The notes under the pieces: model-generated
What the model was told of the DNA's origin: nothing
The model's database searches: none
What the model saw: only the letters and a program-made list of their open reading frames with translations
Shown here: positions 54,968 through 64,000 of the stretch, in pieces
How positions within the stretch are numbered: position 1 is the stretch's first letter
How the letters are laid out: each line of letters begins with the position of its first letter
Source: Legionella sp.
GTDB lineage: Bacteria > Pseudomonadota > Gammaproteobacteria > Legionellales > Legionellaceae
Direction of reading: 5' to 3'
DNA: 64,000 bases
Assembly (NCBI GenBank): GCA_017306715.1
Contig: JAFKHV010000010.1
Span: 1-64,000 of the forward strand
Made by a program: the position numbers and the translations under genes

Positions 54968-54995
54968 ACTATACCTAATCAATTCATTCTTGCAA
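54968..54995 (-). promoter_or_regulatory. Predicted promoter of the leucine operon
   Basis: On the minus strand TTGCAA (54995-54990), 16 bases, then TATAGT (54973-54968), about 33 bases upstream of the liuA start. Leucine clusters often have a MerR-type regulator gene (liuR) beside them; none is present here. Confidence 0.5.
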
Positions 54996-55066
54996 CTACA
55001 AACACTTCTTGAAAAGGTGGGTTGGCTTATCGCGATTCACTCTGCTCAAAAAAAAGAACTTCCGCC

Positions 55067-55094
55067 TTGCGTCGTCTTTATAAAGATGTACAAT
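55067..55094 (+). promoter_or_regulatory. Predicted promoter of the gene at 55126
   Basis: TTGCGT (55067-55072) and TACAAT (55089-55094) are 16 bases apart, 31 bases before the ATG. No PmrA-like tandem TTAAT motif is seen here. Confidence 0.4.
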
Positions 55095-55125
55095 GTGCTT
55101 ATTTATTATCATTGGGTGGTACGGT

Positions 55126-56742
55126 ATGACGAAGCATATTGCAATTGTTTTTAGTGAAGATAAACATCATGACAACTTGCTTTCTGAGAACGATCCGATT
55201 CATTTAGATTTGCGAGAAGTTTTTCCTGACGGCGATATTATCTACATTGATGGGGATTTTAATAGTAATAAGCATTCTAATCTGGATACCCAGCTTATGA
55301 TAAGGAAAGAAAATGAAGTAGAGAAAATAGAGGTTCATATTTTCGCTCGCGGGGAAGCTGTGGCAAACGCTCTAATTAGTTTAAAAAATCTTAAAGTTAA
55401 AACCGCTCATGATATGAAGATCAACCTTATATTTTACCATCCTGTTCTATCAAGAGGTTTGCATCAACAAAAAGATTATCTTGATTTGCAGCATGCTCAT
55501 TTTATAAAAAAAGCGCATATTACTCTGTTTGCAAATGAAAAATCACAGGTTTTTTTACCCAAATTAAGTGCTCTGACAGAAACTCATATTGATATATTAC
55601 CTTCACGCAAAAGACAGGATGACAATCTGACTTCTTTTATAAAGAGCAAAAACGAATTCCTCTTAGTTAATACAACTGAAAGTTTTTCAAGAATGAGTCA
55701 TTTTTACCAGGAAATGTTACTTGTTGCCAAACAAAATAATGAACCTACAACTCAATTTTTTTTAAACGGACAAATTCAACGATTAAGTAGAACTCAAAAC
55801 ACTTCAATTCTCAATGAATATCATGCTCGTTTAAGCTTAGATGTAAACCCTATTCCTTATTACCGCTGTATAAGTACTCGGGTCAAAACGCAACAAGATT
55901 ATTATCATGATGCACAAATCAGTTTGCAATCGTGGCGCAGGGATAATCCTGACGCAAACGTTGATTTTAGCGAATTAAACCAAAAATGTACTTATTTATT
56001 AGACAATAAAAAAATTCAGGAAAATGATTTAGATGAACTTGCTGAATTTATTGATAATTTCTTGCTGCAAAATTATGTTAACAGTAAAGAAATTAATAAA
56101 GCCTTGGGCTTTCTTTATATCAGTTCTTATTTAAAGAGATTAAGCGAGAAGATTATAGATTCAGCTTATGGTGCCGAATTAAAATGTCGAGGGTCTCTGC
56201 TGTTCTCGCATCTGTTTGAAAAAGTTTCTGCGGCAATAATGCAGGGCACAACAATTGAGCAATTAAATCAAAATAGGCATGTACACGTACTGAAGGAAAC
56301 AGTTAATTTTTTAGAGGAATATTTTAGTGGCGGTGATTATCATGAACTTAACGGTTTGGTTAAAAATTATTTGCAAAAAATAAAACGATCCCTACATGAA
56401 AAAGATCCTATAAAAATCGCATTGATCCTGTTCTTATCGACATTATTAGGCGCAACAGTGGGTGCAGTCATAGGTTTTGCCGTTGGTTTTAGTCTTGGTA
56501 TTTTTACTGGTCCCGGAGCTATCCTCAGCGCAATCATGGGTGCATTAACGGGAGCATTCGAAGGAATTTTGTTAGCGGCAGCGGGTGCTGGGGCTTTAAC
56601 TGGATTAACAGCAGGAGCTATACTTAGTTACAGCTTATTTAAGCCTGGACCGATAGAAAAGGAAATACTTGACTACACTGAGCAGCTTCAGCACAGAAAT
56701 GTTGAATATGACCTTCAAGGGTCCGTAAAAGATAATAAATAG
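55126..56742 (+). CDS. Unknown large protein with glycine-rich membrane hairpin; effector-like
   Basis: I recognise no family for this 538-residue protein. The N-terminal 150 residues look alpha/beta (KHIAIVFSED, DIIYIDGDF, EVHIFARGEAVANALIS, INLIFYHPVL), the middle (170-430) is polar and helical, and near 440-515 comes a long hydrophobic region dense in Gly and Ala (GATVGAVIGFAVGFSLGIFT, then GALTGAFEGILLAAAGAGAL) that could form two or three packed helices with glycine-zipper spacing. A charged tail of about 30 residues ends the protein. No signal peptide. ATG 55126 is preferred to the frame start at 55093. Composition is AT- and Asn/Lys-rich, unlike the leucine genes beside it. A secreted host-membrane effector is plausible but not shown. 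Confidence 0.62.
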   Translation: MTKHIAIVFSEDKHHDNLLSENDPIHLDLREVFPDGDIIYIDGDFNSNKHSNLDTQLMIRKENEVEKIEVHIFARGEAVANALISLKNLKVKTAHDMKINLIFYHPVLSRGLHQQKDYLDLQHAHFIKKAHITLFANEKSQVFLPKLSALTETHIDILPSRKRQDDNLTSFIKSKNEFLLVNTTESFSRMSHFYQEMLLVAKQNNEPTTQFFLNGQIQRLSRTQNTSILNEYHARLSLDVNPIPYYRCISTRVKTQQDYYHDAQISLQSWRRDNPDANVDFSELNQKCTYLLDNKKIQENDLDELAEFIDNFLLQNYVNSKEINKALGFLYISSYLKRLSEKIIDSAYGAELKCRGSLLFSHLFEKVSAAIMQGTTIEQLNQNRHVHVLKETVNFLEEYFSGGDYHELNGLVKNYLQKIKRSLHEKDPIKIALILFLSTLLGATVGAVIGFAVGFSLGIFTGPGAILSAIMGALTGAFEGILLAAAGAGALTGLTAGAILSYSLFKPGPIEKEILDYTEQLQHRNVEYDLQGSVKDNK

Positions 56743-56856
56743 CCGAAGCGATTTTTTTAGCAATTCATAATAAATTTGGGCTTTACCTGTGAATAAAAAT
56801 CGCCTAATCTAGAGCCATTTTGAGTGATGAAAATTAAGGCATCCAGGAGATAGTGC

Positions 56857-57540
56857 ATGCGCAAATTAGTATTATGGGGTCATAATGTTGATGAATACAG
56901 GGAAATGTTTGCTCTATCCGCCGAGGATATGAATGCCCGAATTTTAGAGTATGGCTGCGGCCCTAATGCAGTGAATACGCAACAATTTCATCGCAAGCAT
57001 GAAGTGGTTAGCTGTGACCCGCTCTTTGTGTTGGATAAAGATACGCTGTACTCCAAGTCCGTGATGATTTTTGCACAAATGGTCGAGGACATCAAAGAGG
57101 TTCAAGATCAGTTTGATTTCAGTCGCGATGGCTCATTAGAGCAGTTGGTTCATCAGCGTCAACGCGGTCTGGAAGAATTTTTTGCCGATTATGAACAAGG
57201 AAAAAAAGAGGGTCGCTATTATGGCGCCGCAGATTATCATTTACCTTACCCGGATTTTTCTTTCGATTTTGCGTTAAGCGCTCATTATTTATTTGCAGAT
57301 TTGGAAAATCAGACACTTGACTTTCACATGAATGTTTTGCGTGAGTTGGCTCGTGTTGCGCGTGAAGTGCGTATTTTCCCTCTAATTGATAAAGAAGGAC
57401 AAACTTCTGAGCTATTAGGTCCCGTTTTGTTGCAACTACAAAAAGAGCAATTTGGCGTGGAAGTTCGAGAAATTGATTATCATTTGCACCAGGCAGAAAA
57501 TGCGATGTTACGCATCTGGGCACAAAAATGTGATGTTTAG
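56857..57540 (+). CDS. Class I SAM-dependent methyltransferase
   Basis: A 227-residue Rossmann-fold methyltransferase. Motif I is [12 protein letters not shown] near 29-40, the acidic end of strand 2 is [10 protein letters not shown] near 51-60, and post-motif regions include [19 protein letters not shown] near 130-148. The substrate is unknown; similar proteins are often annotated only as SAM methyltransferases. GGAGA precedes the ATG. The pyrD start lies inside its last eight bases, so the two are co-translated. Confidence 0.82.
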   Translation: MRKLVLWGHNVDEYREMFALSAEDMNARILEYGCGPNAVNTQQFHRKHEVVSCDPLFVLDKDTLYSKSVMIFAQMVEDIKEVQDQFDFSRDGSLEQLVHQRQRGLEEFFADYEQGKKEGRYYGAADYHLPYPDFSFDFALSAHYLFADLENQTLDFHMNVLRELARVAREVRIFPLIDKEGQTSELLGPVLLQLQKEQFGVEVREIDYHLHQAENAMLRIWAQKCDV

Positions 57541-58546
57541 TCTCTATCCACTGATACGTCCTTGGCTTTTTCGCATGGAGCCGGAGCAAGCTCATGCATT
57601 TTGCCTTGCCTTATTGGACTATATTCCTACATTTTGTTTTCCTAAAGTCGTGGGAAAACCAGTTGCAGCTTTAGGAATGACCTTCCCGCATGCAGTTGGA
57701 TTGGCAGCGGGTCTGGATAAAAATGCTGCTCATTTGTCTGCTTTAGCAAAATTAGGGTTTGCTTTTATCGAGGTAGGGACAATCACACCCAAGCCGCAAG
57801 AAGGAAATCCAAAACCACGACTGTTCCGCATACCTCAGGCCGATGCATTAATCAACCGTATGGGGTTTAATAATCTGGGCGTCGATGCATTAATTCATAA
57901 CATACGTCGTGCTCAGTATACAGGGATTCTTGGGATTAATATTGGCAAAAATAAACTGACACCCTTAATGCAGGCGGCAGATGATTATGTATATTGTCTA
58001 CGTAAGGTTTATCCTTATGCTTCTTACGTGACAATCAATATTTCTTCACCGAACACACCGGATTTACGATTGCTGCAACAACATCAATATTTGGATGACC
58101 TGCTTAGCAGTTTAACTCTTGAGCAACAACGGCTCATGCATGAGCATCAAAAAAAAGTACCTCTGGTTATAAAAATTTCACCTGATGAAGATGATGAAAC
58201 CCTAAAACGTATGGCTGACGCTGTTTTAACTCATGGGATATCAGGAATTATCGCTACAAATACCACGAATAAACGTGAGGGAATTACTCATCTTCCCTAT
58301 GCTATGGAGACGGGCGGTCTCAGCGGGAAGCCCTTGGCGGATAGTGCGCAAAACTGTTTGCAGTTATTAAAGAGTTATATTGGTAACGAGATAACCTTAA
58401 TAAGTGCAGGTGGAATTGATGCTCCTTATCAATTGCAACAAAGACTTGCAGCTGGGGCTCAACTAGCACAAGTTTATACTGGATTGATTTTTAAGGGACC
58501 AGGGTTAATCCCTGATTTAATCAAAAGCGTAAACATTAAAGCGTGA
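57533..58546 (+). CDS. pyrD: Dihydroorotate dehydrogenase (quinone), class 2
   Basis: Oxidises dihydroorotate to orotate with quinone as acceptor in pyrimidine synthesis; membrane associated through its N-terminal helix ([20 protein letters not shown]). FMN-barrel motifs: [15 protein letters not shown] near 57-71, [10 protein letters not shown] near 108, [12 protein letters not shown] near 167-178 with the class 2 catalytic serine, and [19 protein letters not shown] near 296. ATG 57533 overlaps the methyltransferase gene by eight bases. Confidence 0.96.
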   Translation: MFSLYPLIRPWLFRMEPEQAHAFCLALLDYIPTFCFPKVVGKPVAALGMTFPHAVGLAAGLDKNAAHLSALAKLGFAFIEVGTITPKPQEGNPKPRLFRIPQADALINRMGFNNLGVDALIHNIRRAQYTGILGINIGKNKLTPLMQAADDYVYCLRKVYPYASYVTINISSPNTPDLRLLQQHQYLDDLLSSLTLEQQRLMHEHQKKVPLVIKISPDEDDETLKRMADAVLTHGISGIIATNTTNKREGITHLPYAMETGGLSGKPLADSAQNCLQLLKSYIGNEITLISAGGIDAPYQLQQRLAAGAQLAQVYTGLIFKGPGLIPDLIKSVNIKA

Positions 58547-58562
58547 CTCTTTTTTAGAAAAC

Positions 58563-58592
58563 TTGGCACATCCTAATGAGAAGAGTTACAAT
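58563..58592 (+). promoter_or_regulatory. Predicted msbA-lpxK promoter
   Basis: TTGGCA (58563-58568) and TACAAT (58587-58592) are 18 bases apart, 32 bases before the msbA ATG and downstream of pyrD. Confidence 0.5.
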
Positions 58593-58624
58593 TCGTTCCA
58601 TTAACTATCAGTTAGCAGTGATTA

Positions 58625-60388
58625 ATGAAAAAAAAGTTAACCGTTAAGACCAGTATTCTATATAAACGACTACTTACTTATGTGCGGCCTTTCTGGCCTA
58701 TATTGGCGTTAGGGATCATGGCCAATATTCTTTATTCATTAATTGATGCAGGTTTTACTTATATGATGCGTCCTTTTTTTGACAAAGGATTTATCAACAT
58801 CGATTTGGCTTTTATCAAAAAAATTCCTTACATCGTTCTGATAGGGATTACCCTACGTGGTTTAGTAAGCTCTTTGGGTAGCTACTGTATGACTTGGGTT
58901 GCGCGTTCCGTGGTGAAAGTGCTCCGCGAAAAAGTGTTTAATCATGTGTTACGCCTACCTGCTGATTTTTATGATGAGGCGACCTCGGGGCAGCTACTAT
59001 CCAAGATCTTGTATGATGTAGAGCAAGTGGCGCAAGTGAGCGCTGAAGCATTAACCGATATTGTACAAAATAGCTGTTTAATCCTGGGACTATTAACTGT
59101 AATGATGGTTATTTGTTGGCAATTATCATTAATGTTTCTATTAACTATTCCCTTTGTCGGTTTCATCGTGAGCTACACCAATAAGCGGGTCCGACGTATT
59201 AGTCATAAAGTTCAAAAGACGATGGGTGAGGTGACCGAGATTGCAAGTGAAGCAATCGAAGGCTATCGGGTAGTACGTATTTTTGGTGGAACGGCTTATG
59301 AAGCCGATAAATTTGGCAAGGCGATTGAGCGTTCTCGTCAAAATGATATGAAAGTTGCAGTAAGCAAAGCCATTAATGTCTCTGGTGTGCAAATTGTGAT
59401 TGCGATTGGTATTGCCGTAATTATCGGCGCAGCCATTCAATTGTCTACGGTGATTATAATTTCTGCAGGCTCCTTTTTGGCCATAGTTGCGGCCATGCTG
59501 CAATTAATCAAGCCCATGAAAACGTTAACAACTCTAAATGCAGTCATTCAGAAGGGGCTTGCGGGTGCAGAAAGTGTTTTTACTTTGCTTGATAGGGTGG
59601 TTGAAGTTGACGAAGGCAAGCTGCTTACCGAACGTGTCCGGGGCGAAATTATTTTTAATAAGGTGAGTTTCGCTTATCGTCAGGAAAAGCCTGTATTACA
59701 TGAAGTCTCATTTAGAATAGAAGCTGGAACAACGGTCGCGCTCGTCGGGCATTCTGGGAGTGGAAAAACAACAATTGCGAGTCTATTACCACGCTTATAT
59801 GAGGTAACTCAGGGAGAAATTTTTCTGGATGGTCTGGCAATCTCACAAATGAACTTGACCAGTTTACGTCAACAAATGGCATTGGTAAGTCAAAATGTGA
59901 CTTTATTTAATGATACTTTGGCGAATAATATTGCTTATGGACAAGAAGCAAGTCAGGAAGCCATTGAAAAAGCAGCACGTTTGGCTTTTGCAGATGAATT
60001 TATTAATCGTTTGCCCCAAGGTTACAACACCCGTGTAGGGGAAAATGGTGTTCTTCTCTCAGGCGGGCAGCGCCAGCGCATAGCTATTGCTCGAGCCATT
60101 CTAAAAGATGCACCCATTTTAATCCTTGATGAAGCGACCTCTGCTTTGGATAGTGAATCAGAACGCTACATACAACAAGCGTTAGAAGAGGTTATGAAAA
60201 ATCGTACTACCCTCGTGATTGCGCATCGCTTATCCACAATTAAAAATGCAGATAAAATTATCGTCATGCAGCATGGACGAATAATGGAACAAGGAACCCA
60301 TGAACAATTGCTTACTTTACGCGGACATTATGCCCAGTTGCAAGGTGTTCAGCATGAGTTACGACCCGCTGAGGAATTGTTTGCCTGA
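58625..60388 (+). CDS. msbA: Lipid A export ATP-binding/permease protein MsbA
   Basis: Flips lipid A-core across the inner membrane, 587 residues. An N-terminal six-helix ABC exporter domain (about 20-315) is fused to an ATPase: Walker A GHSGSGKTT near 375, signature LLSGGQRQRIAIARA near 477, Walker B ILILDEATSALDSESERY, and switch histidine in IAHRLSTI. Assignment to MsbA rather than another half-exporter is by its one-base overlap with lpxK, a standard pairing. Confidence 0.95.
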   Translation: MKKKLTVKTSILYKRLLTYVRPFWPILALGIMANILYSLIDAGFTYMMRPFFDKGFINIDLAFIKKIPYIVLIGITLRGLVSSLGSYCMTWVARSVVKVLREKVFNHVLRLPADFYDEATSGQLLSKILYDVEQVAQVSAEALTDIVQNSCLILGLLTVMMVICWQLSLMFLLTIPFVGFIVSYTNKRVRRISHKVQKTMGEVTEIASEAIEGYRVVRIFGGTAYEADKFGKAIERSRQNDMKVAVSKAINVSGVQIVIAIGIAVIIGAAIQLSTVIIISAGSFLAIVAAMLQLIKPMKTLTTLNAVIQKGLAGAESVFTLLDRVVEVDEGKLLTERVRGEIIFNKVSFAYRQEKPVLHEVSFRIEAGTTVALVGHSGSGKTTIASLLPRLYEVTQGEIFLDGLAISQMNLTSLRQQMALVSQNVTLFNDTLANNIAYGQEASQEAIEKAARLAFADEFINRLPQGYNTRVGENGVLLSGGQRQRIAIARAILKDAPILILDEATSALDSESERYIQQALEEVMKNRTTLVIAHRLSTIKNADKIIVMQHGRIMEQGTHEQLLTLRGHYAQLQGVQHELRPAEELFA

Positions 60389-61359
60389 TGAAATTATTGG
60401 ACGCGCTTTGGTATAAAAAGCATCCTTTATACAGGCTGTTGATTCCTTTCTCGCTCCTGTACATGCTCATTTCTCGCTCAAGAAGATGGGTATTGAGCCG
60501 GTTCTTTCAGCAAAAATGGTCTGTGCCCGTGGTTGTTGTTGGCAATATAAGCCTGGGAGGCGTAGGCAAAACGCCCTTTGTCATTGCTCTGGCAGAGCAA
60601 GCAAAGGCACGGGGTTTACGTGTTGGTATTGTCAGTAGAGGTTACTCTGCGCAAAGAAAGCAATTTCCTTATGAGGTTCATTACGAAGATGATGCCCGCC
60701 TGGTAGGCGACGAACCTTTGTTGATTGCCCATCGCACGCAGTGTCCTGTAATTATCGATCCAAATCGACGTGCTGCAGTTGATTATCTGATTAAGAAATA
60801 TAACTGCCAAATGATCATAAGCGATGATGGCTTACAGCATTATCGGATGGGGCGGGCAATTGAGATCGCAATTATCGATGGGACGCGGGGGCTGGGAAAT
60901 AGTTGGTGCATACCCGCCGGGCCTTTGCGAGAATCAGAAGAGCGATTGCAGGAAGTTGATTTTGTCGTAGTGAATACTGGTTACTGGCATAAAGCCTATT
61001 CCATGCATTTACAGCCTGATAAAATTAAAAGCCTTTACAATAACCAGGAAGTAATTCCTTCATTACGCAATCTAACTTGGCATGCAATTGCGGCAATTGG
61101 AAATCCACAACGCTTCTATTCCACTTTGGACGAGTTAGGTTTAAAATATAATTTCCGATCATATCCGGATCATTATGTGTTTAAAGCTGAGGATGTGGAA
61201 AATAAATCCTCACCCATTATTATGACAGAAAAGGATGCTGTGAAATGTCGCCTCTTTAGTTCAAATAATATGTATTACTTGCCCGTAAATGCTGTACTGG
61301 AAGATGGTTTTTGGGATGCATTTTGGTCACACAAACAGTTAAAAGGTTTTTTGACATGA
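60388..61359 (+). CDS. lpxK: Tetraacyldisaccharide 4'-kinase
   Basis: Phosphorylates the 4' position of the lipid A disaccharide precursor; inner-membrane anchored, 323 residues. The P-loop VVVVGNISLGGVGKTP lies near 47-62, with an N-terminal hydrophobic segment (YRLLIPFSLLYMLIS) for membrane attachment. SDDGLQHYRMGRAIEIAIID near 146-165 and NSWCIPAGPLRES are family blocks. The ATG shares one base with the msbA stop. The next gene begins in a four-base overlap at its end. Confidence 0.96.
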   Translation: MKLLDALWYKKHPLYRLLIPFSLLYMLISRSRRWVLSRFFQQKWSVPVVVVGNISLGGVGKTPFVIALAEQAKARGLRVGIVSRGYSAQRKQFPYEVHYEDDARLVGDEPLLIAHRTQCPVIIDPNRRAAVDYLIKKYNCQMIISDDGLQHYRMGRAIEIAIIDGTRGLGNSWCIPAGPLRESEERLQEVDFVVVNTGYWHKAYSMHLQPDKIKSLYNNQEVIPSLRNLTWHAIAAIGNPQRFYSTLDELGLKYNFRSYPDHYVFKAEDVENKSSPIIMTEKDAVKCRLFSSNNMYYLPVNAVLEDGFWDAFWSHKQLKGFLT

Positions 61360-62270
61360 GCGCTTTAAGATGGATTATATCCTTTGGGGTATCGTTGTTT
61401 TTTTTAAGTAGTGTCCTAAACGCAACTGGCGTGGATGCAATTAGTCCGGATGGTAAATATGCGGAGTCAATTAATGGCAGCTGGACTTTTTCAGGTTTAG
61501 TTAATAGCGAGAATGGGGATAAGTACGGTTACTTTTTCGAAATGCAGCGTCAAGGTGTTGAATTCCAAACGAAAGCTGCGCTTATAGACAGTCAGACGAA
61601 TCAACTGGTTTTTTATTACGAGGCCAATGAAAGCATTAAACAGACTGAACCTTTGAACTGGCGCGTCGGTAAATCTTTTTTGCGCTTTAATCCCATTAAT
61701 GACAGTTGGATTTTTGGTGTTCGAAAAAAAGATAAGCAAGGATTTAATTTTAAAGTTGATATGATGAAGCAGGACAAAGTAAATGCTCAGGAAACTTTAG
61801 TTTTGCGTCCAGGAGTTAAATTGCAAGCATTGCAGACCAGTCAACTCAATGGCCATATTCAACTTGCCGATCGAGAACAATTTGTAACTGCGAGCAGGGC
61901 CTGGTTTGGCAAGCTTGAGCTCAGTGGTGAGCAAAAGAAAGCGCATGATATTAGCACCACTTTTTGTCGATTAAGTGATGAAAATGGCTTTTATTCTGCA
62001 AATTTAAAAGAAAAAGACGCAACAAGTGCGGCTGTTGCTGGATGGTTGGATCCCACCGGTAACCGAGTCAAAATGTCCCAATTTGTATCAGTAAAAACAT
62101 TTGATAAAGATCAATGCGAAGTCCGTGTCGGCTTGCCTAAATTAAACATCAAGCTGCTCAATACACTTAAATCAGATACGGCGCATGTCATCGCTGGTTT
62201 TGCACGTGAAAATAAAGGTGCTTTTTGTTTTGTAACCGAGCAGCTGTTTAAAGAACAAATTATCGTATAA
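61356..62270 (+). CDS. Secreted protein, possibly AttH/CrtC-like fold
   Basis: A 304-residue protein with a signal peptide (LRWIISFGVSLFFLSSVLNA) and no further membrane helices, so periplasmic or exported. After it, SWTFSGLVNSENGDKYGYFF and FQTKAALIDSQTNQLVFYYE are spaced like the first strands of AttH/CrtC-type lipocalin-like barrels, but the likeness is weak and from memory. A late cysteine pair (FCRLSDENG and CEVRVGLP) could form a disulfide. ATG 61356 overlaps the lpxK stop by four bases, so it is the third gene of the msbA-lpxK operon. Function unknown. Confidence 0.65.
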   Translation: MSALRWIISFGVSLFFLSSVLNATGVDAISPDGKYAESINGSWTFSGLVNSENGDKYGYFFEMQRQGVEFQTKAALIDSQTNQLVFYYEANESIKQTEPLNWRVGKSFLRFNPINDSWIFGVRKKDKQGFNFKVDMMKQDKVNAQETLVLRPGVKLQALQTSQLNGHIQLADREQFVTASRAWFGKLELSGEQKKAHDISTTFCRLSDENGFYSANLKEKDATSAAVAGWLDPTGNRVKMSQFVSVKTFDKDQCEVRVGLPKLNIKLLNTLKSDTAHVIAGFARENKGAFCFVTEQLFKEQIIV

Positions 62271-62362
62271 TGGATTGAGATTAATCAATACGGACGGTTT
62301 CGCTAAAAAACTCGAGTAGTTATTATAATTTTTTGCGAGTGACTTCTATAAATTGCCAATGG

Positions 62363-62388
62363 GAAGCATCGAATTAACTCGATGCTTC
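62363..62388. terminator. Hairpin between convergent genes
   Basis: GAAGCATCGA (62363-62372) and TCGATGCTTC (62379-62388) form a perfect ten-pair stem with a six-base loop that contains the MFS gene's stop codon. It lies about 90 bases beyond the plus-strand secreted-protein gene. It could act as a two-way terminator although a U tract is lacking. Confidence 0.5.
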
Positions 62389-63615
62389 TATAGTTCTTCT
62401 GGGTATCTCGAGTTGTTCTTTTTCTGGCAGAAACTGGGAGAACAAGCTGGCAGTCATTAATGCGAAAGGAATAATCAATAATGCAGTTTGGTAATTTTCC
62501 AAAGTATATATACCGGAATGGCCACTGAGTTGATCCAATATAAACCCCACCACTGGCTGCAATAATGGAGCTGAGAGCATGGCTAAAGTATTGGTAAAAC
62601 CGGTACAGGCAGAGAGGGACTCAGGAGGGGCTAATTCATTAGCAATGGTAAAGGCAAGCATATAAGCCCCGCAGCATAAGCCTGAAAGAAAAAGCAGCAA
62701 GCCCATAACAATAAAACTTGATATCGGTAAATATAAGACAATCAACAGAAGAATTGTGGTTGAAAAACAAGAGGCATGAATAAGCATTTTTCTTCGCGGT
62801 AAAAAAATTGAAAGCCAGCCAAAAATAGGACAGCTAAAACCCGCACCTAATAGGACGAGAGCCGTTAAGATACTTGCTGCTTCGATAGAACACTGAAGCT
62901 TAACTTCTAAAAAAGGAACTGCCCATAGCGCAGCAAATACGGTGATAACAGTAAACTCCAAGCCAACAAAAAGACCGTTCATCCAAATGAGTTTACTTTT
63001 AAGCATAAGCATAAGCTGATGCTTGTAGCTTGTGTTCATAGTGCGCTTCGGCTTGGAGTCTGGAATACTAAACCAACACAATAATGCGATAAATAGACCA
63101 ATAAGCCCTGCCAGACTTAAAAAAAACCGCCAGCTGATTGCGCTAATGAGTGAACCCATTCCAATCATCCCTGAAACAGTAACCGTAAACCCTAAAGTTT
63201 CTGATAGACCAATCATAAAGGCATAATCGCGAAGAGGAAAATACTGACGCAGAATACGGGTAACTCCTACAAAAGCAAAGGCAGAACCTGCGCCAATCAC
63301 GAGACGACCACAAAATAGAGTTACTAAATGGTGGCCTTGTGAAAAAATAAAACAGCCTAGGGCGCACAAAAGTGCATTGAGTGCGAGTAGCATACGTATG
63401 TTGTATCGATCAAAAAGTAAGCCTACGGGAATTTGTAAGGACGTATAAATATAGTAGAAAGCGCTGCTTAAAAGCCCGGCTGTTAATGCGGTAAGGCCTT
63501 GTTCTTTCATAATGGCCTGGATCACAATGCCTGAGGATAGTTGAAGAAAAAATTGGAATAATAAAAATGAAACACCAACCAGCCATACGAAAATACTTAG
63601 TGTTCTATTTGTCAT
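62374..63615 (-). CDS. MFS transporter
   Basis: A 413-residue major facilitator protein with twelve membrane helices. The cytoplasmic loop between helices 2 and 3 carries VGLLFDRYNIRMLLALNALL near 62-81, the MFS motif A region, and GRLVIGAGSAFAFVGVTRIL near 103-122 is the motif B region. The general type resembles the Legionella Pht-like and other small-molecule MFS carriers; the substrate cannot be read off. It is single and faces fliS. Confidence 0.88.
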   Translation of the reverse strand: MTNRTLSIFVWLVGVSFLLFQFFLQLSSGIVIQAIMKEQGLTALTAGLLSSAFYYIYTSLQIPVGLLFDRYNIRMLLALNALLCALGCFIFSQGHHLVTLFCGRLVIGAGSAFAFVGVTRILRQYFPLRDYAFMIGLSETLGFTVTVSGMIGMGSLISAISWRFFLSLAGLIGLFIALLCWFSIPDSKPKRTMNTSYKHQLMLMLKSKLIWMNGLFVGLEFTVITVFAALWAVPFLEVKLQCSIEAASILTALVLLGAGFSCPIFGWLSIFLPRRKMLIHASCFSTTILLLIVLYLPISSFIVMGLLLFLSGLCCGAYMLAFTIANELAPPESLSACTGFTNTLAMLSAPLLQPVVGFILDQLSGHSGIYTLENYQTALLIIPFALMTASLFSQFLPEKEQLEIPRRTIEASS

Positions 63616-63748
63616 TATAATGCCTAATATTCTTCACTTTAAAACAAACGCGGACTATAAAGGATTGTCATCCTGGTGTAAATTTTTTATTTCTGAAGCG
63701 CTTTATAACAATCATCCGAACAATTCTAACTGTGCGATGACCCCTCTG

Positions 63749-64000
63749 CTATTCAGAAAGTACTTTAGTTGGTGCTATTTCTTTCCAGGCATCATGGATT
63801 TGGTTAAGAAGCTTATTTGCTTCGAGAAGTAATTGATCATCGTTTTTTAAGTTCGCACGGACGATTAAAGGTTCAATATAGCTATATATTGCATATAGGT
63901 TAGCTGCAATCTCCCCACCATCCTTTTGATTTATAGCGGCTTTTAAACCCGCAATAATGTTTAGGGCTTTACTAAGATGCTCACCTTTTTCGGCAATTTG
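63749..64000 (-). CDS. fliS: Flagellar export chaperone FliS, C-terminal part (cut by window edge)
   Basis: The minus strand from the window edge encodes 83 codons and a stop (63751-63749). The translation (EKGEHLSKALNIIAGLKAAI, then GGEIAANLYAIYSYIEPLIV, NLKNDDQLLLEANKLLNQIH and DAWKEI) is typical of the C-terminal two thirds of FliS, the cytoplasmic chaperone that keeps flagellin from polymerising before export. The start codon is beyond 64000. fliD is the usual upstream neighbour and would be expected outside the window. Confidence 0.88.
   Translation of the reverse strand, partial: QIAEKGEHLSKALNIIAGLKAAINQKDGGEIAANLYAIYSYIEPLIVRANLKNDDQLLLEANKLLNQIHDAWKEIAPTKVLSE

Noticed and set aside
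63620..63832. A 70-codon plus-strand frame at the window end
   Set aside because: It runs antisense across the 3' end of the real fliS gene and has no recognisable protein features.
1..64000. tRNA, rRNA, insertion sequence, integrase or prophage genes
   Set aside because: I found no cloverleaf-like sequence, rRNA stretch, transposase or phage-type protein in any frame that I could support.

Overview
The window reads as a chromosomal segment of a gammaproteobacterium, most likely Legionella or a close relative in the Legionellales. I base this on the gene complement (FolK, PcnB, TerC, HemJ, HemL, TolQRAB, RuvB, MinC, LpxH, LpxK, MsbA, a complete leucine-degradation cluster), the moderately AT-rich composition, and several lysine/asparagine-rich proteins of no recognised family, some with membrane hairpins, of the kind that abound in Legionella genomes. 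No database search was possible, so the genus is inference.

Layout. 1-2213 (minus): universal stress protein, folK, pcnB. 2366-8760: terC-hemJ, rubredoxin, hemL, a POT-type peptide transporter coupled to mnmC. 8851-12289: prpBCD (2-methylcitrate cycle) behind a good sigma-70-like promoter. 13491-17930: a ugpAEC-like ABC importer without its binding protein, followed by a membrane protein and an alpha/beta hydrolase in one overlapping operon. 17945-19609: the conserved ygfZ / sdhE-ygfX neighbourhood. 19623-22434: an unknown effector-like gene, an ECF sigma factor and a two-helix membrane protein. 22508-27337: ruvB, ybgC and tolQRAB, closed by a clear terminator. 27398-29525: an exported S1/P1 nuclease and a membrane protein with an HPD motif. 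29737-32895 (minus): a three-gene 2-oxoacid dehydrogenase (E2, E1 beta, E1 alpha). 33047-38902: pabB, a CoA-type Nudix hydrolase, fadD, minC, lpxH and an unknown gene. 38928-42411: miaE, an unknown coiled-coil gene, ndk and rlmN.

42412-44838 looks like an accessory insertion: about 1.25 kb of non-coding DNA with a five-copy tandem array (period 171-172 bp), then a RES-domain toxin and Xre/MbcA-type antitoxin whose promoter lies inside a perfect inverted repeat. 44839-54934 (minus) is a leucine catabolism operon (isovaleryl-CoA dehydrogenase, thiolase, a small membrane protein, methylcrotonyl-CoA carboxylase beta, methylglutaconyl-CoA hydratase, carboxylase alpha, HMG-CoA lyase, acetoacetyl-CoA synthetase). 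Together these enzymes would take isovaleryl-CoA to acetyl-CoA. 55126-64000 holds a large effector-like protein with a glycine-rich membrane region, a methyltransferase, pyrD, msbA-lpxK, a secreted protein, an MFS transporter and the 3' part of fliS, cut by the window edge.

No tRNA, rRNA, CRISPR array, insertion sequence or prophage was recognised. The most distinctive material is the repeat array with its adjacent toxin-antitoxin module, the four to five effector-like genes, and several strong inverted repeats that seem to act as operators or RNA hairpins.
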